From: Streptomyces bacillaris
Lineage (GTDB): Bacteria; Actinomycetota; Actinomycetes; Streptomycetales; Streptomycetaceae
Assembly: GCF_003268675.1 (NCBI RefSeq)
Contig: NZ_CP029378.1
Coordinates: 2,542,001 to 2,606,000, forward strand
Direction of reading: 5' to 3'
DNA: 64,000 nt
The position numbers and the translations under genes are program-made. Of the stretch, positions 63,961-64,000 are shown in pieces. The notes beneath the pieces were generated by a model. It was not told the origin of the DNA, did no database searches, and saw only the letters and a list, made by a program, of their open reading frames with translations. Positions within the stretch are counted from its first letter, which is position 1; each line of letters begins with the position of its first letter.

Positions 63961-64000
63961 GAGCAGCATCTGAGCTTGTGCAAACCGTTGACCTGCTGTT

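Noticed and set aside
63925..64000. tRNA or riboswitch upstream of typA
   Set aside because: No cloverleaf or known aptamer pairing beyond the single hairpin.

Overview
The window is a high-GC actinobacterial chromosome segment from Streptomyces. Evidence is the strong third-position GC bias, GTG/TTG starts, overlapping stop/start codons, a mycothiol gene, and an amf (SapB/AmfS) morphogen locus. The AmfS-type peptide at 27048-27179 is almost the same as the S. griseus AmfS I remember, so I infer a member of the S. griseus clade. I see no phage, insertion sequence, CRISPR array, tRNA or rRNA.

Layout. 1-11 kb: end of a probable corA, a small conserved gene and a lipoprotein, then MgtE-N/CBS, DUF1003 and mrp, facing tatB, an HtrA-type protease, an anti-sigma factor and SigE; an O-methyltransferase diverges from sigE. 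10.8-20 kb: a DUF3117 protein, an enoyl-CoA hydratase, 3-methyladenine glycosylase I, a membrane-anchored DivIVA-like protein, a FolP2-like protein, a LOG-family protein, dapE, a secreted lysozyme-like protein, a small secreted protein, dapC and fdxA. 20-22 kb: a GNAT protein and a SirB1/transglutaminase-like protein. 22.5-30 kb: the class III lanthipeptide locus amfR / amfT-S-B-A. 30-35 kb: an accessory block of an ArsR-type regulator, an MFS exporter coupled to a sugar O-acetyltransferase, a DUF4265 protein and a degraded GNAT gene. 35-42.6 kb: a YoaR-like envelope protein, DUF6113, mshB, a small membrane protein, an S9 peptidase and a lipoprotein. 42.6-48.7 kb: a four-gene coupled operon (lipoprotein, LolD-type ATPase, FtsX-type permease, lipoprotein), a secreted cysteine protein and a stand-alone LuxR domain. 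48.8-60.6 kb: two tandem oligopeptide ABC importers, one probably BldK. 61-64 kb: a secreted SH3 protein and typA.

The backbone gene order matches the Mycobacterium tuberculosis Rv1165 (typA) to Rv1232c region, as far as I recall it: typA, lpqW-like, mshB, fdx, dapC, dapE, LOG, folP2, DivIVA, tagA, DUF3117, methyltransferase, sigE, rseA, htrA, tatB, mrp, DUF1003, MgtE-N. Genes absent from that list (amf, the 30-35 kb block, the 42.6-48 kb operon, the second importer) are lineage-specific insertions into it.

Several parts converge on envelope and development. SigE/anti-sigma/HtrA/TatB handle envelope stress and export. AmfR controls production and export of a surface-active morphogen; amfR carries two rare TTA (bldA) codons. 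A BldK-like importer takes up oligopeptides needed for aerial growth. The best candidate for an undescribed system is the two-lipoprotein/LolD/FtsX operon at 42645-47339. The amf locus is a known family but has unusual coding minisatellites and clear regulatory architecture.
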